This document shows positions 1 through 7,755 of a stretch of 41,005 nucleotides of DNA, in pieces. Each line of letters opens with the position of its first letter. The stretch's first letter is position 1. Position numbers and translations under genes: made by a program. Source of the DNA: Hallella mizrahii (GTDB taxonomy: Bacteria > Bacteroidota > Bacteroidia > Bacteroidales > Bacteroidaceae); NCBI RefSeq assembly GCF_009695775.1, contig NZ_VUNG01000038.1, positions 1 to 41,005 on the forward strand. Direction: 5' to 3'. A model generated the notes under the pieces. It was not told where the DNA came from. It made no database searches and saw only the letters and a program-made list of their open reading frames with translations.

Positions 1-57
1 GACAGCAAACAAAAGGAATTATACGACATTGTGTTGCAAAATGACGCTAAAAAATAA
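1..57 (+). CDS. C-terminal end of an unidentified gene
   Basis: The frame is open from the first base and reads 18 residues ending in LQNDAKK, closed by TAA at 55-57. No other frame looks more protein-like here. The fragment is too short to assign a family, and it may equally be chance. The next 550 bases contain no convincing gene. Confidence 0.35.
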   Translation, partial: DSKQKELYDIVLQNDAKK

Positions 58-614
58 CGCGTCTTGAGAGAACTGTATCTAACTGACCATAAAATCGGTC
101 TTGGGTGGCGCAAAATAGGAAAACAGGTGGCACCACTCCTGTAGAACTTCATTATAGGTTAAAATAATCCTTCATCATATCTATTGGTCAAGATTAAACT
201 ACGGCAAACTGACTTCACATGCAAATGGAAGGATAAGCAATGATATTTAACTGACAATTGGGTATTAGTCTAGAAAAATTGATTTACAATATCAGTTTCT
301 CTGGGCTAACACATTCTCAATTTAGACTTGTCTTCATTTGTTTACTCATGTAATTAACTGTGCATAAAGAAATGAATAAGAAATTTGCGAACGTCTATAA
401 TCTGACATCTAAGGAGGTGGGAGTCTATCCCTATTCTTGGTTGTTAGACATATATACGTATAAAGTTGACAAAGTGAACTTCAAGTTTGGAAAAACAACA
501 AAAAGGATGTTGATGAGCCTATGATATTTCTCTTTTCTTCACACTAAATTGGGTGGGAAAACAATCAGGAAAGCATTTCATAGGCTATCACACATGTTTT
601 AATAAGAGGAAGAA
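58..614. other. Gene-poor stretch with no convincing gene
   Basis: I see no convincing gene in this AT-rich stretch. A 50-codon plus-strand frame at 372-524 starts MNKKFANVYN and ends KRMLMSL; it lacks a recognisable family, a clear ribosome site or a promoter. Its stop codon falls in a 9-bp inverted repeat (AGCCTATGA at 516-524, TCATAGGCT at 578-586). The stretch could be decayed coding sequence, since it sits beside a broken gene and the window edge. Confidence 0.4.
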
Positions 615-655
615 CCCCACAGACGAGACAGTATTTCAACTGCACGTCTGTGGGG
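615..655 (-). terminator. Rho-independent terminator behind the broken membrane-protein gene
   Basis: An 11-bp perfect inverted repeat (CCCCACAGACG at 615-625, CGTCTGTGGGG at 645-655) with a 19-nt loop lies 11 bp beyond the minus-strand stop at 667. On the minus strand it is followed by a pyrimidine-rich tail, TTCTTCCTCTT. Position and shape fit a terminator for the gene at 667-1149. Confidence 0.7.
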
Positions 656-666
656 CTTAATACTTT

Positions 667-1149
667 CTACGGCTGCTTATCTGGAGCTGGAGTGTAGTTG
701 ATCTCACCGCTCTCCCACTTCTTCCATGAATTGGGATTCTTCTCTTTCATGTAGTGGCCCCAGTTCACGAACTCCAGATAGTCTTTCTTTTGCTGCTCCA
801 CTTCCTTCACTTTGTCGCCGAGCTGCGAATTGCGGAACCAGAAGAGAACAGTAAAGCATGTGCCGAAAGCAATGGAGAATACAAGCGAGAGGATATAATA
901 GATGCGCTACTTGTAGAACTTTTCGAGCAGTGCCTCATGCTTCTGCGACAGGTTTGCCTCGACCTTCTCAGGAATGCTCTTCAGAAGCTCGTCCTTGAAG
1001 GCGGTAAAGTCGTTGATGGCGGTCAGAAGAACATCGGTATTATTCAAGACGCTTGCCGTCATTGCCTCACGACCCGCACAGTCGGCGAAGTCGCGCGGCG
1101 TGCCGTCCTTACAGAAGTAGGCTGAGCATATCTCCGAGTCCTGGTACAA
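667..1149 (-). pseudogene. Small single-pass membrane protein gene interrupted by an in-frame TAG
   Basis: Two open segments lie in the same minus-strand frame and are separated only by one TAG codon at 907-909. The upstream part (80 codons from a TTG at 1149, open back to 1182) is soluble-looking and ends in LLEKFYK. The downstream part begins RIYYILSLVF, contains one hydrophobic helix (about 15 residues around SIAFGTCFTVLFW), then a charged stretch with KEVEQQKKDY and a Trp-rich tail, and ends at TAG 667-669. Together they make about 160 residues and a terminator follows, so this looks like one gene with a nonsense mutation. No ATG start is visible, so the N-terminus may also be damaged. 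I do not recognise the family. Small helix-plus-coil proteins of this kind occur in Bacteroidales mobilisation modules, but nothing here proves that. Confidence 0.6.
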
Positions 1150-1157
1150 TATAAATT

Positions 1158-1188
1158 CCGTAAGTCCTTTTACATAAAGAGCTTACGG
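1158..1188. terminator. Weak hairpin downstream of the DUF4249 gene
   Basis: CCGTAAG at 1158-1164 pairs with CTTACGG at 1182-1188 across a 17-nt loop. A short T stretch follows on the plus strand, and the minus-strand side is only AT-rich. It lies about 100 bp beyond the end of the receptor operon and may end that transcript, but the tail is poor. Confidence 0.3.
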
Positions 1189-1289
1189 GATTTTTCATTC
1201 CCTCTTGGGAAACATTTGAGAAATATTTCGATTTTTTTTCTTTTTACAGATTCAAAACGCTCGCTTGAAAATGAGGCAAATGAGGCTTT

Positions 1290-2216
1290 TCATTTCAGCC
1301 ATTGGGATTTAACGCATCCATATCCAGCCACGCATCCATAACCACCATAGATATCAGTATATGTTGGTTGTATGAAAGCAAGACCATGAGCTCCTATATC
1401 ATTATTATTTATGTCATTGATTGACTTCAGCATATGATAAAACTCCGGTGATAGTGAGAATAGTTCGACACGATAAGCCGAAGTGTATGACTGCTCCAGG
1501 ACACACAAGCGCAGTGTCACCGTTCGTGATGCCACTTGGGACGAATCAAAGACATACATCAAATGATAGAAGTCGTTCTTTGTGCCAAAGTTAAGCTCTG
1601 TGTCTGTCAGTCCGTTAAGCAAAGGCTCAAGACTTGTCTCTATTTCCTCAGACACACAGCTTACAGAGTCGACCGACTCGAAATACTCCATCCCCTTAAC
1701 CCTTGCTGCGTAATATTGCACGTCATGCGTTTTGTTGAACGATATCTTAAGTCTTGTATAGTCATCTTCTTTATGGAATATGGTATCCATGGAAATGCTG
1801 TCAATGGATGGTGACTCTGGTATTTGTGTCTCCCCCCACGCCTTTGTCAAGTCTAAGCCATCTTGATGACTTGCTGGTTCAACAGACACTCTAACCCTGT
1901 CACCTGTCTTGTGCTTACCAATGGCATAATAGGTAAGCACGGGCAGGCCGGAGACATTAGACGAGTCGGCAAACTTTATCTCATCTACCTTGCCGTTGAT
2001 TAGGCACGTGACACCTATCGTTGCATGTGAGAGGACTGGTGTTTTATGACCAGCCGGTTTAGTAACAGAAATCGTTATTGGAATGGTGTCGCTTGCGCTT
2101 GGAAAGGCGTAGATGACAAACTTGGGAGTCTCCCCTTGACGGATGTCGATGTTGTCACCGCAAGACGTCAGTATGCAGAGCGTGATAAGTATGAAGAATA
2201 GTACTTGTTTCGTCAT
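1290..2216 (-). CDS. DUF4249-type outer-membrane lipoprotein
   Basis: The 308-residue product starts with a lipoprotein signal peptide (hydrophobic core FFILITLCIL, then lipobox LTSC|G with Cys at about 19), so it should be acylated and carried to the outer membrane. The early motif with RQGETPKFVIYAF and an extended beta-rich body fit the DUF4249 family, which in Bacteroidota is typically encoded beside TonB-dependent receptors. The gene starts 5 bp after the receptor stop and is the last gene of the four-gene signalling operon. By context it is probably a surface-exposed substrate-binding partner of that receptor; the ligand is unknown. The very C-terminus is Gly/Tyr-rich with two GYGCV motifs, each carrying a cysteine. 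A weak hairpin lies about 100 bp downstream. Confidence 0.82.
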   Translation of the reverse strand: MTKQVLFFILITLCILTSCGDNIDIRQGETPKFVIYAFPSASDTIPITISVTKPAGHKTPVLSHATIGVTCLINGKVDEIKFADSSNVSGLPVLTYYAIGKHKTGDRVRVSVEPASHQDGLDLTKAWGETQIPESPSIDSISMDTIFHKEDDYTRLKISFNKTHDVQYYAARVKGMEYFESVDSVSCVSEEIETSLEPLLNGLTDTELNFGTKNDFYHLMYVFDSSQVASRTVTLRLCVLEQSYTSAYRVELFSLSPEFYHMLKSINDINNNDIGAHGLAFIQPTYTDIYGGYGCVAGYGCVKSQWLK

Positions 2217-2221
2217 TTCGT

Positions 2222-4828
2222 TCAGAACTTTATAGTATAACTTACCGATGGGATGATAGGGATGTAGCCCTTTGCTTTTGCCGCTATGCTTCCGTCGTTG
2301 GCCTGTCTTACTTTGGCATATATGGTGTTCAGATGACAGTAGGCATTATATACGTTGACATTCCAGATAGCTTCATGACCCTTCCTCGTGGTATGCTTGA
2401 AGTTGAAACCTAAGTCCAGCCTGTGGTAGAGAGGCAGCGACAGATTATTGGGCTTACCGTAAATGTAAGTCAGTTCATGATTGTCGTCATCTTCAGGCAT
2501 CCGTGGGTTAACGGCAGAAGCCGTAGGAAACGACACACGATTACCGCTCTTCAATGTCAAGGCGGCATACACCGAGATCTTCTTTGTCATTGTGTATCGT
2601 ATTGTCGTATTCAGCCTGTGACGGTTGTCGAACTGATCGTAAAACCAACCATCGTAAAGTTCCGGAAACTTGCGCTTGCTCCACGATAGGGTGTAAGCCA
2701 TCTGTGCGGTCAGCCGTCGTGTTCGATACCGTGCCTCCATCTCTATGCCATAAGCCTTACCGCGTCCTTGCGTCACATTCTGTTCCCAGAAGGCGGCAGG
2801 AGGCTGCAAGCCCATCCAGTGGCGGTATTGCAGAAAGTTGTCAGTAGATTTGAGATAACCCTCAAGGGAAAAAATGAACTCTGGACTAACCTGCGTATAT
2901 ATCCCAGCGGCTACCTGATGTGATCTGACAGGTGGAATGACGGCAATGGACGGCACCCAGAAGTCAGATGGTATATCGAGGAATGTACTCGCAATACGGT
3001 GAATGCTCTGCGACATGTGGGTATAAGATATCTTGAATGTCAAGGGAGTCACCGGGTGCCAGCGTATCGACAGCCTCGGGTCAAAAGAATGGAATGTCTT
3101 GTCTGACACGTGATAGAATGTGAAGCTCGTACCCACGTTGGCGTTAATCCAGCGGTTTAGCACAATGTCATCCTCGGTGTACAACTGAGCTTCAACGGAG
3201 GACAGCCTCGTGTGTCCCGACACGTCAGTCGTATCAACATGCTCGTTTGGGTCTCCGAAATAGAACGATTGTATCACGGTCTGAGGATTAAACCAGTGCA
3301 CCGTGAACGCGCCGCCAAAGCGAAGGGTATGCTTAGGGTGGGGAAAGAAAGTGAAGTCGGTCTTTATTCCGAGGTCAAGCATCTTGGTCTTGTTGTGGCT
3401 AATGTCAAGACTTTTACGAAATCGAATGTCTGGCTCGGGATGATAAATATCATCCTCATTCATGCTCTGGTTGGTGTAACTGTAAGAAGCTATGAATGAC
3501 GTATTGTTTGATAGCCGGTTAGAAAGTTGGAAATCGCCTGCCGAGGTTGCGTTAAGATTGCCCCAGCGAAACTTGTTCTCCGTCGTAGTCTGATAGTCAT
3601 ACCAAGCATCCTCATCCTTTATGCCATAGTTGTCCATACCGGAATACAAACTGAGCCACAGTTTGTTGTTACGGCTAAGCAGGTGTGTTACTTTAGCATT
3701 GAAATCGTGGAACGCATAAGTAAATCTGAATTTACTTCCACCGTTCTTTGAGTGGTTGATTATTGCGAATGTCGGCAACAGCAAGAGGTCTATCCAACTC
3801 CTCCTCAGCGCTATGTTATAAGATGTTCTGCCTTTTATGATTGGGCCCTCAAACTGGAGTCTTCCGTCTATGAGTCCTAAAGAGAAAGACCCATGATGCT
3901 CTGTCATGCTGCCGTCTCTAGTCCTAACATCGGTTATGGACGAAATTCGTCCACTGTATCTTGCAGGGAAACCTGACTTATAGAAATCAATGTTCTTGAT
4001 TATGTCTGAGTTGAAAGCGGAAAAAAGGCCAAACGAGTGGTTGGTCTGATAAACAGGCGTGCCGTCGAGCAGGAACAGATTCTCATCTGGACTTCCGCCA
4101 TGTACGAGAAGTCCACCAGAGAGTTCCGTACCTTGTGCTACCCCAGAGGTACGCTGCAAGGTTTTCACAAGATCAGGCGAGCTAAGTAGGGAGAACTCTG
4201 TATTGATGTCCTCTGGCCGTAGGGTCAACTTTCCTGTTTGAGTAGTATTCAGTGGTGAGTTAAGATCTCTGCTTACTACGACCTCACCGAGTTCCATTGA
4301 GCCTTTGATGACGAGGTCATGCCTCGTGTCTTTCTTGATATTTATACTGAAACTTTTCTGTCTCTGTCCGAACCACGACACTTCTAAAACGTGCACGCCT
4401 TTTATTAGTATCAGCGTATAAACGCCCTGTTCATTGCTCAATGTTCCGGTATGTGATACTTTGTCATAAATCGACACATTGACCAACGGCTCACCAAGAG
4501 AGTCCCGCACAATACCTTTCAGGACGTGCCTCTCTATCAAAGGCTTAGCCGTAACCGTTTTTTGTCCTTGTGTCAGCAGGATATTCGAGCCGTGGATACT
4601 ATAGCTGATGCCACTCTTTCTGAATACTTCATCGAGAGCTTGATGGAGAGTTAATGTTTTAATGTCACGTCCGTTGTAATTGATACTAAGGTTAAGGTCT
4701 GATTTGTAGAGGAAATGTACATGATGGATGTTTTGCAGCCGAAGCATTTCGCTGTAGACGGTGCTTTTCTGCGCCGATAATTTCAGACAGCAGAAAAGCA
4801 GGAGGATATAAAGTACGACACCCCTCAT
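2222..4828 (-). CDS. TonB-dependent receptor with N-terminal STN signalling domain
   Basis: The 868-residue protein has a signal peptide (1-20, ending KLSAQ). Next come a secretin/TonB N-terminal (STN) domain at about 22-88, a carboxypeptidase-regulatory-like beta domain at about 102-175 (LKGIVRDSLGEPLVNVSIYD), a plug domain at about 190-310 (including LLVHGGSPDENLFLLDGTPV), and a long beta barrel ending in the outer-membrane signature IKF. STN domains in FecA-like receptors contact an anti-sigma factor in the periplasm. The gene overlaps the anti-sigma gene by 4 bp (ATGA), so the two are translationally coupled. It therefore probably imports an unknown ligand through the outer membrane and signals its presence to the adjacent sigma factor. 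Iron chelate, glycan or peptide cannot be told from the sequence. Confidence 0.92.
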   Translation of the reverse strand: MRGVVLYILLLFCCLKLSAQKSTVYSEMLRLQNIHHVHFLYKSDLNLSINYNGRDIKTLTLHQALDEVFRKSGISYSIHGSNILLTQGQKTVTAKPLIERHVLKGIVRDSLGEPLVNVSIYDKVSHTGTLSNEQGVYTLILIKGVHVLEVSWFGQRQKSFSINIKKDTRHDLVIKGSMELGEVVVSRDLNSPLNTTQTGKLTLRPEDINTEFSLLSSPDLVKTLQRTSGVAQGTELSGGLLVHGGSPDENLFLLDGTPVYQTNHSFGLFSAFNSDIIKNIDFYKSGFPARYSGRISSITDVRTRDGSMTEHHGSFSLGLIDGRLQFEGPIIKGRTSYNIALRRSWIDLLLLPTFAIINHSKNGGSKFRFTYAFHDFNAKVTHLLSRNNKLWLSLYSGMDNYGIKDEDAWYDYQTTTENKFRWGNLNATSAGDFQLSNRLSNNTSFIASYSYTNQSMNEDDIYHPEPDIRFRKSLDISHNKTKMLDLGIKTDFTFFPHPKHTLRFGGAFTVHWFNPQTVIQSFYFGDPNEHVDTTDVSGHTRLSSVEAQLYTEDDIVLNRWINANVGTSFTFYHVSDKTFHSFDPRLSIRWHPVTPLTFKISYTHMSQSIHRIASTFLDIPSDFWVPSIAVIPPVRSHQVAAGIYTQVSPEFIFSLEGYLKSTDNFLQYRHWMGLQPPAAFWEQNVTQGRGKAYGIEMEARYRTRRLTAQMAYTLSWSKRKFPELYDGWFYDQFDNRHRLNTTIRYTMTKKISVYAALTLKSGNRVSFPTASAVNPRMPEDDDNHELTYIYGKPNNLSLPLYHRLDLGFNFKHTTRKGHEAIWNVNVYNAYCHLNTIYAKVRQANDGSIAAKAKGYIPIIPSVSYTIKF

Positions 4829-5316
4829 CTTTTAGTTATTTCTATGCCAAGTGTGGCCTCCAGCATGTCTATTGCCTCATTAACATCATGTGCCTCTATC
4901 TCTCCAGTCACCATCTTCGTGGTATCGCTCGCTGTCAGACCGACTCCGTAATAGTCAGACACTTTTCTGATTGCCGCATTGACAGGTGTATGGTCAAAAT
5001 GGAATACAACGGGTCCTTTCTTGGTTTTGACAGTGTCGGTCTTTGCCTTTGACACGGTATCAGGTAATGCTCTCTCGGTGTTTGGTGATGATTTCGGAGA
5101 ACCGTTGTCAAAGCTTCTTACGACAAACATGGTGGCAGCTACTGCCATGACAGCCGCAAAGGCAATGGATGCAGCCACGAGAAGACGCTTGCGTGAGCCT
5201 GGCTGTGTGATGCCAGACATGCCTTTAAACTCTTTCCAGGCATTATCAACATTCTTATGCCCAGTCTTATAGTGGTCGACTACAAATTGCAGTTCGTCTT
5301 CCTTATTCTTTTTCAT
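4825..5316 (-). CDS. Short FecR-like anti-sigma factor
   Basis: The 163-residue protein has a cytoplasmic N-terminal segment (1-43), one transmembrane helix at about 45-66 (LLVAASIAFAAVMAV), a Ser/Thr/Pro-rich linker, and a periplasmic domain at about 103-161 with a beta-alpha-beta pattern (FHFDHTPVNAAIRKVSDYYG). This final domain resembles the DUF4974/STN-like C-terminal domain of Bacteroidota FecR proteins. The usual central FecR domain of about 100 residues is missing, so this is a miniature form. It starts 19 bp after the sigma gene and overlaps the receptor gene by 4 bp. The likely role is to hold the sigma factor at the membrane and receive the signal from the receptor STN domain. The topology is clear; the exact mechanism is inferred. 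Confidence 0.8.
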   Translation of the reverse strand: MKKNKEDELQFVVDHYKTGHKNVDNAWKEFKGMSGITQPGSRKRLLVAASIAFAAVMAVAATMFVVRSFDNGSPKSSPNTERALPDTVSKAKTDTVKTKKGPVVFHFDHTPVNAAIRKVSDYYGVGLTASDTTKMVTGEIEAHDVNEAIDMLEATLGIEITKR

Positions 5317-5335
5317 GTCTTCGTGTTTATCGTTA

Positions 5336-5839
5336 TTAAAAGAATATCATAACATATATCTCATGCGCCTTTCCCCTAAGAGCACGATAAGCCTTGTAGA
5401 GATGAGACTCCACGGTCCTTACGGAAATGTTAAGACTACTGGCTATCTCGACATTCTTCATGCCATCACGTTTACTCATGAGCAATACTTCACGGCGGAC
5501 TTGCGGAAGAGAGTCGATTGCTTTCCACAGTTTTGCCTCCCGCTCACTTAGCTCGGACCAGTCGTCGATATCTTCCGAATGGATGGCAGAATCATCAATC
5601 TCTGTTTTAATGCTCTTATAGTGTGCCACATCAATACTTTCATTCCTCACGATTTGATACAGGTAATGCTTCTTGGCAATGATTTCTTCCCCGTCCTTTA
5701 TCTTTTCAGAAAGCTTGAGAAAACTATCCATGACAACATCTTCTGCTGTGTAAATATCTCCAACATAGTGCATAGAGAACATACACAAGGCATCATAGTT
5801 GTCCTTGAAAAGGTCTTCTATTTTATCTGATATAGACAT
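5336..5839 (-). CDS. ECF RNA polymerase sigma-70 factor
   Basis: The 167-residue product has sigma region 2 at about 8-75 (DNYDALCMFSMHYVG, then AEDVVMDSFLKL) and region 4 at about 100-155 with the helix-turn-helix NVEIASSLNISVRTVESHL. This is the arrangement of Bacteroidota ECF sigma factors paired with FecR-like anti-sigma factors. I chose the ATG at 5839. The longer reading from TTG at 5896 would begin inside the -7 promoter box at 5894-5901, so it cannot be the translated start of that transcript. AGAAGAA upstream of 5839 may act as a ribosome site. It is the first gene of the sigma / anti-sigma / receptor / lipoprotein operon and probably activates that operon and perhaps other targets. 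Confidence 0.9.
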   Translation of the reverse strand: MSISDKIEDLFKDNYDALCMFSMHYVGDIYTAEDVVMDSFLKLSEKIKDGEEIIAKKHYLYQIVRNESIDVAHYKSIKTEIDDSAIHSEDIDDWSELSEREAKLWKAIDSLPQVRREVLLMSKRDGMKNVEIASSLNISVRTVESHLYKAYRALRGKAHEIYVMIFF

Positions 5840-5893
5840 ACGCGTTTCTTCTAATGACTGATCTTTCTCAAAATCACTTACTAAACTTGATTG

Positions 5894-5901
5894 CAAAGAT
5901 A
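5894..5901 (-). promoter_or_regulatory. -7 box of the sigma factor operon
   Basis: The minus strand carries TATCTTTG, a perfect match to the Bacteroidota -7 consensus TAnnTTTG, about 55 bp before the sigma ATG at 5839. The -33 region is T-rich without a clean TTTG. It fixes the sigma start downstream of 5894. Confidence 0.7.
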
Positions 5902-5985
5902 TAAAAAAGAAATATTAAAAAAGAAAAGTGAGTAAGTAATTACGTGCTTTTGAAGTCTTAAGGTGTAAAAGACAAAAAAAAATTT

Positions 5986-6195
5986 ATGATAGACAAAATT
6001 TTTATGGTCTTGCTGTTTGTCATTATGCTGGCAGCATGTGAAAGCGATGAACAACTGCCTTTCAAGACAGCAAAATCCTTACCAGCAGTATCTACTGTTA
6101 GGGTAAGTCATGGAGAAATTGTTAATCCCCAAACAAGAGTCTCGAATACAATGGGGCAAGTGGCTTTGAGATTCCGCTCCCTCTTTATCATATAA
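5986..6195 (+). CDS. Small putative lipoprotein, possibly truncated
   Basis: The 69-residue product begins with a lipoprotein signal (MIDKIFMVLLFVIML then lipobox LAAC|E, Cys 18) followed by about 50 polar residues. I recognise no domain. It ends 12 bp before another lipoprotein gene on the same strand, so the two are probably cotranscribed. The abrupt end with RFRSLFII suggests that the reading frame may be shortened compared with an ancestral, longer lipoprotein. The gene diverges from the sigma-factor operon, and AAGGTG about 17 bp before the ATG is the nearest Shine-Dalgarno-like sequence. Confidence 0.55.
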   Translation: MIDKIFMVLLFVIMLAACESDEQLPFKTAKSLPAVSTVRVSHGEIVNPQTRVSNTMGQVALRFRSLFII

Positions 6196-6207
6196 TATTA
6201 TAAAATT

Positions 6208-6930
6208 ATGAAAATATATAGCATTTTAAGTGTTATCTTAGTTACGCTATGCTTCTTTGCATGTAAGAGCAATAAAGAAAATGAGTATCAGCCTCTGACT
6301 ATAGAAAATTATGCAGAGGTATCCTTGGGTGATACGGCAAATCTCATAATAACTGGTGGCAGTGGAAACATTATTGTTGAAGGAAACGACAAAGTGGACA
6401 TTGCTACAGCTCAGAATGACAAACATAAAATCACTCTTATCGGCAAGGAAATAGGTACTACTAACATCTTCGTACGAGATAAAATCACGAATGAGTCATG
6501 TAGCATTGAGGTAAATGTGATTCTCCCATTTCTTACGTTGAACTTTGAAAAGGAGGAAGGAAACTATCTCAATATAAGGTCAAATAGCTTATTCGTATTG
6601 GTTGCAAGTGAGGATAGCATATGTTACGCTTTTAGCTATAATAACATGCAGTTTAAATATAATGATATACCAATTATGAAAGGAACATACCATATATCTC
6701 AAAAAGGAACCATGTTGTCTTTCGACTTAAAAGGAGAAAATTGCACCTTCGAACATACCTTTAAGTTAAAAAACGATAAAGTTGCATACCTTCTGTCAAA
6801 CATGTCAAGCATAAACACGCTACCGCAAACCTATTTAACGGTAAGTTTTAAAGACATAGAAACGGGCATTGACTTTCCGCATGTGTTCATAGGAAATAAA
6901 GTCCACAAGACTTTACCAAAAAGAGAGTAG
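6208..6930 (+). CDS. Lipoprotein with a bacterial Ig-like N-terminal domain
   Basis: The 240-residue product has a lipoprotein signal peptide with lipobox FFAC|K (Cys 19). Residues about 33-104 fit a bacterial Ig-like (BIG2-type) pattern: NLIITGGSGNIIVEGND, ITLIGKEIGTTNIFVRD. The remaining 130 residues are beta-rich and unrecognised. It should be anchored in the outer or inner membrane facing the periplasm or surface. The gene follows the small lipoprotein at 5986 by 12 bp. Its codons and surroundings are clearly more AT-rich than the metabolic genes to the right, which hints at a different origin. No partner or substrate can be inferred. Confidence 0.7.
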   Translation: MKIYSILSVILVTLCFFACKSNKENEYQPLTIENYAEVSLGDTANLIITGGSGNIIVEGNDKVDIATAQNDKHKITLIGKEIGTTNIFVRDKITNESCSIEVNVILPFLTLNFEKEEGNYLNIRSNSLFVLVASEDSICYAFSYNNMQFKYNDIPIMKGTYHISQKGTMLSFDLKGENCTFEHTFKLKNDKVAYLLSNMSSINTLPQTYLTVSFKDIETGIDFPHVFIGNKVHKTLPKRE

Positions 6931-7133
6931 AAGGTCATATGATAAAACTTCTTTCTCGATAGCATTGTTTATGTCTGAAATAATTGCTACATAAGCAACA
7001 TTATTGAATTAAATTCAGGAAATACGTATTTTTATTCGTTTGCTTTTCTCTCCTTAAGAATATCCACTATAAGACTCAGTCGTCGTCGCAGAAAGACAGT
7101 CATCGTTCCTCAGACTAACTTTCCCCGACTATG

Positions 7134-7215
7134 GCACGGTAAGAAAAATCCTTGGCGGTATGCCTTGAAAGACTTCAAGACTATACTGCCAAGGACTTTT
7201 CTTTGTTTGCCGTGC
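7134..7215. repeat. Long imperfect palindrome
   Basis: The left arm has GCACGG at 7134-7139 followed by GAAAAATCCTTGGCGGTAT at 7143-7161. The right arm, read in reverse complement, has GCACGG followed after a few extra bases by GAAAAGTCCTTGGCAGTAT. That is two mismatches in 19 positions, plus the outer 6 bp. Both arms can fold into one stable hairpin. The T-rich stretch after the inner stem (TTTTCTTTGTTTG) is also compatible with termination on the plus strand. Confidence 0.6.
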
Positions 7216-7313
7216 TGACAACGGCTAACTTTTATAGTCACAACTCGCAGTTCCATTTTCATCGCACAATACAAACGACATGAAACAAGTGGCACGTTGA
7301 CTTACTTGCTAAC

Positions 7314-7369
7314 AAAAGGTCTTTCGCAACGTAGGTTTCAATCATTCCCTGCTTAGCGAAAGACCTTTT
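7314..7369. terminator. Strong bidirectional terminator-like hairpin
   Basis: AAAAGGTCTTTCGC at 7314-7327 pairs perfectly with GCGAAAGACCTTTT at 7356-7369 across a 28-nt loop. The arms supply a T run on the plus strand and, with flanking bases, an A/T stretch on the minus strand. No intact gene ends close by on either strand: the nearest are the plus-strand lipoprotein 384 bp upstream and the minus-strand exporter 515 bp away. Confidence 0.6.
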
Positions 7370-7394
7370 TCTATAGCGTTACCATATAGGAAAC

Positions 7395-7534
7395 ATAGCT
7401 TCGAGTCCATCAGAACAAAGCTTCAATCCCATCAGAACATAGCTTCAATCCCATCAGAACATAACTTCGATCCCATCAGAACATAACTTCAATTCCATCA
7501 GAACATAGCTTCGATTCACCAAGAACAAAGCTTC
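7395..7534. repeat. 22-bp tandem repeat, six full copies plus a partial copy
   Basis: Six consecutive 22-bp units start at 7395, 7417, 7439, 7461, 7483 and 7505, with a partial seventh (AAAGCTTC) at 7527. Each begins ATAGCTTC, AAAGCTTC or ATAACTTC and ends with AGAAC; the first five share the core CCATCAGAAC. Units differ at one to several positions, and the last is the most diverged. There are no spacers, so it is not a CRISPR array. 22 is not a multiple of three, so a repeated peptide is unlikely. Confidence 0.9.
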
Positions 7535-7623
7535 CTTAATTTTTGGCTTGTCAATAGTCCACTAAAGAAAGGGTAATATCGAAGCTATTATTTGTGTTTC
7601 TCCCAGAAAGCTTCGCCTTCTTC

Positions 7624-7755
7624 TTATTGCTGTTGGAGCATGATATATTCGTAGATTTCATCCATATGGGGATCCGCCTTCGGGTCATATGTTTGGGAGG
7701 GACAGTTGTTTATAACCCCAGATGGAGGTAAGGGGGCATAATGCGCGCATTTCTG
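7624..7755 (-). pseudogene. Possible remnant of a protein C-terminus
   Basis: A 43-codon frame between two stops on the minus strand reads with protein-like composition, including NNCPSQTYDPKADPHMDEIY and a terminal run of glutamines. It has no start codon with usable context. It is not part of the exporter gene at 7884 and I cannot assign it to a family. It may be the tail of a deleted gene. Confidence 0.25.

Noticed and set aside
754..1125. 123-codon plus-strand frame
   Set aside because: It is antisense to the better supported minus-strand gene at 667-1149, which has a terminator and protein-like sequence on both sides of its stop.
7395..7534. CRISPR-like array
   Set aside because: The 22-bp units follow each other directly with no spacers, and no cas gene is present in the window.
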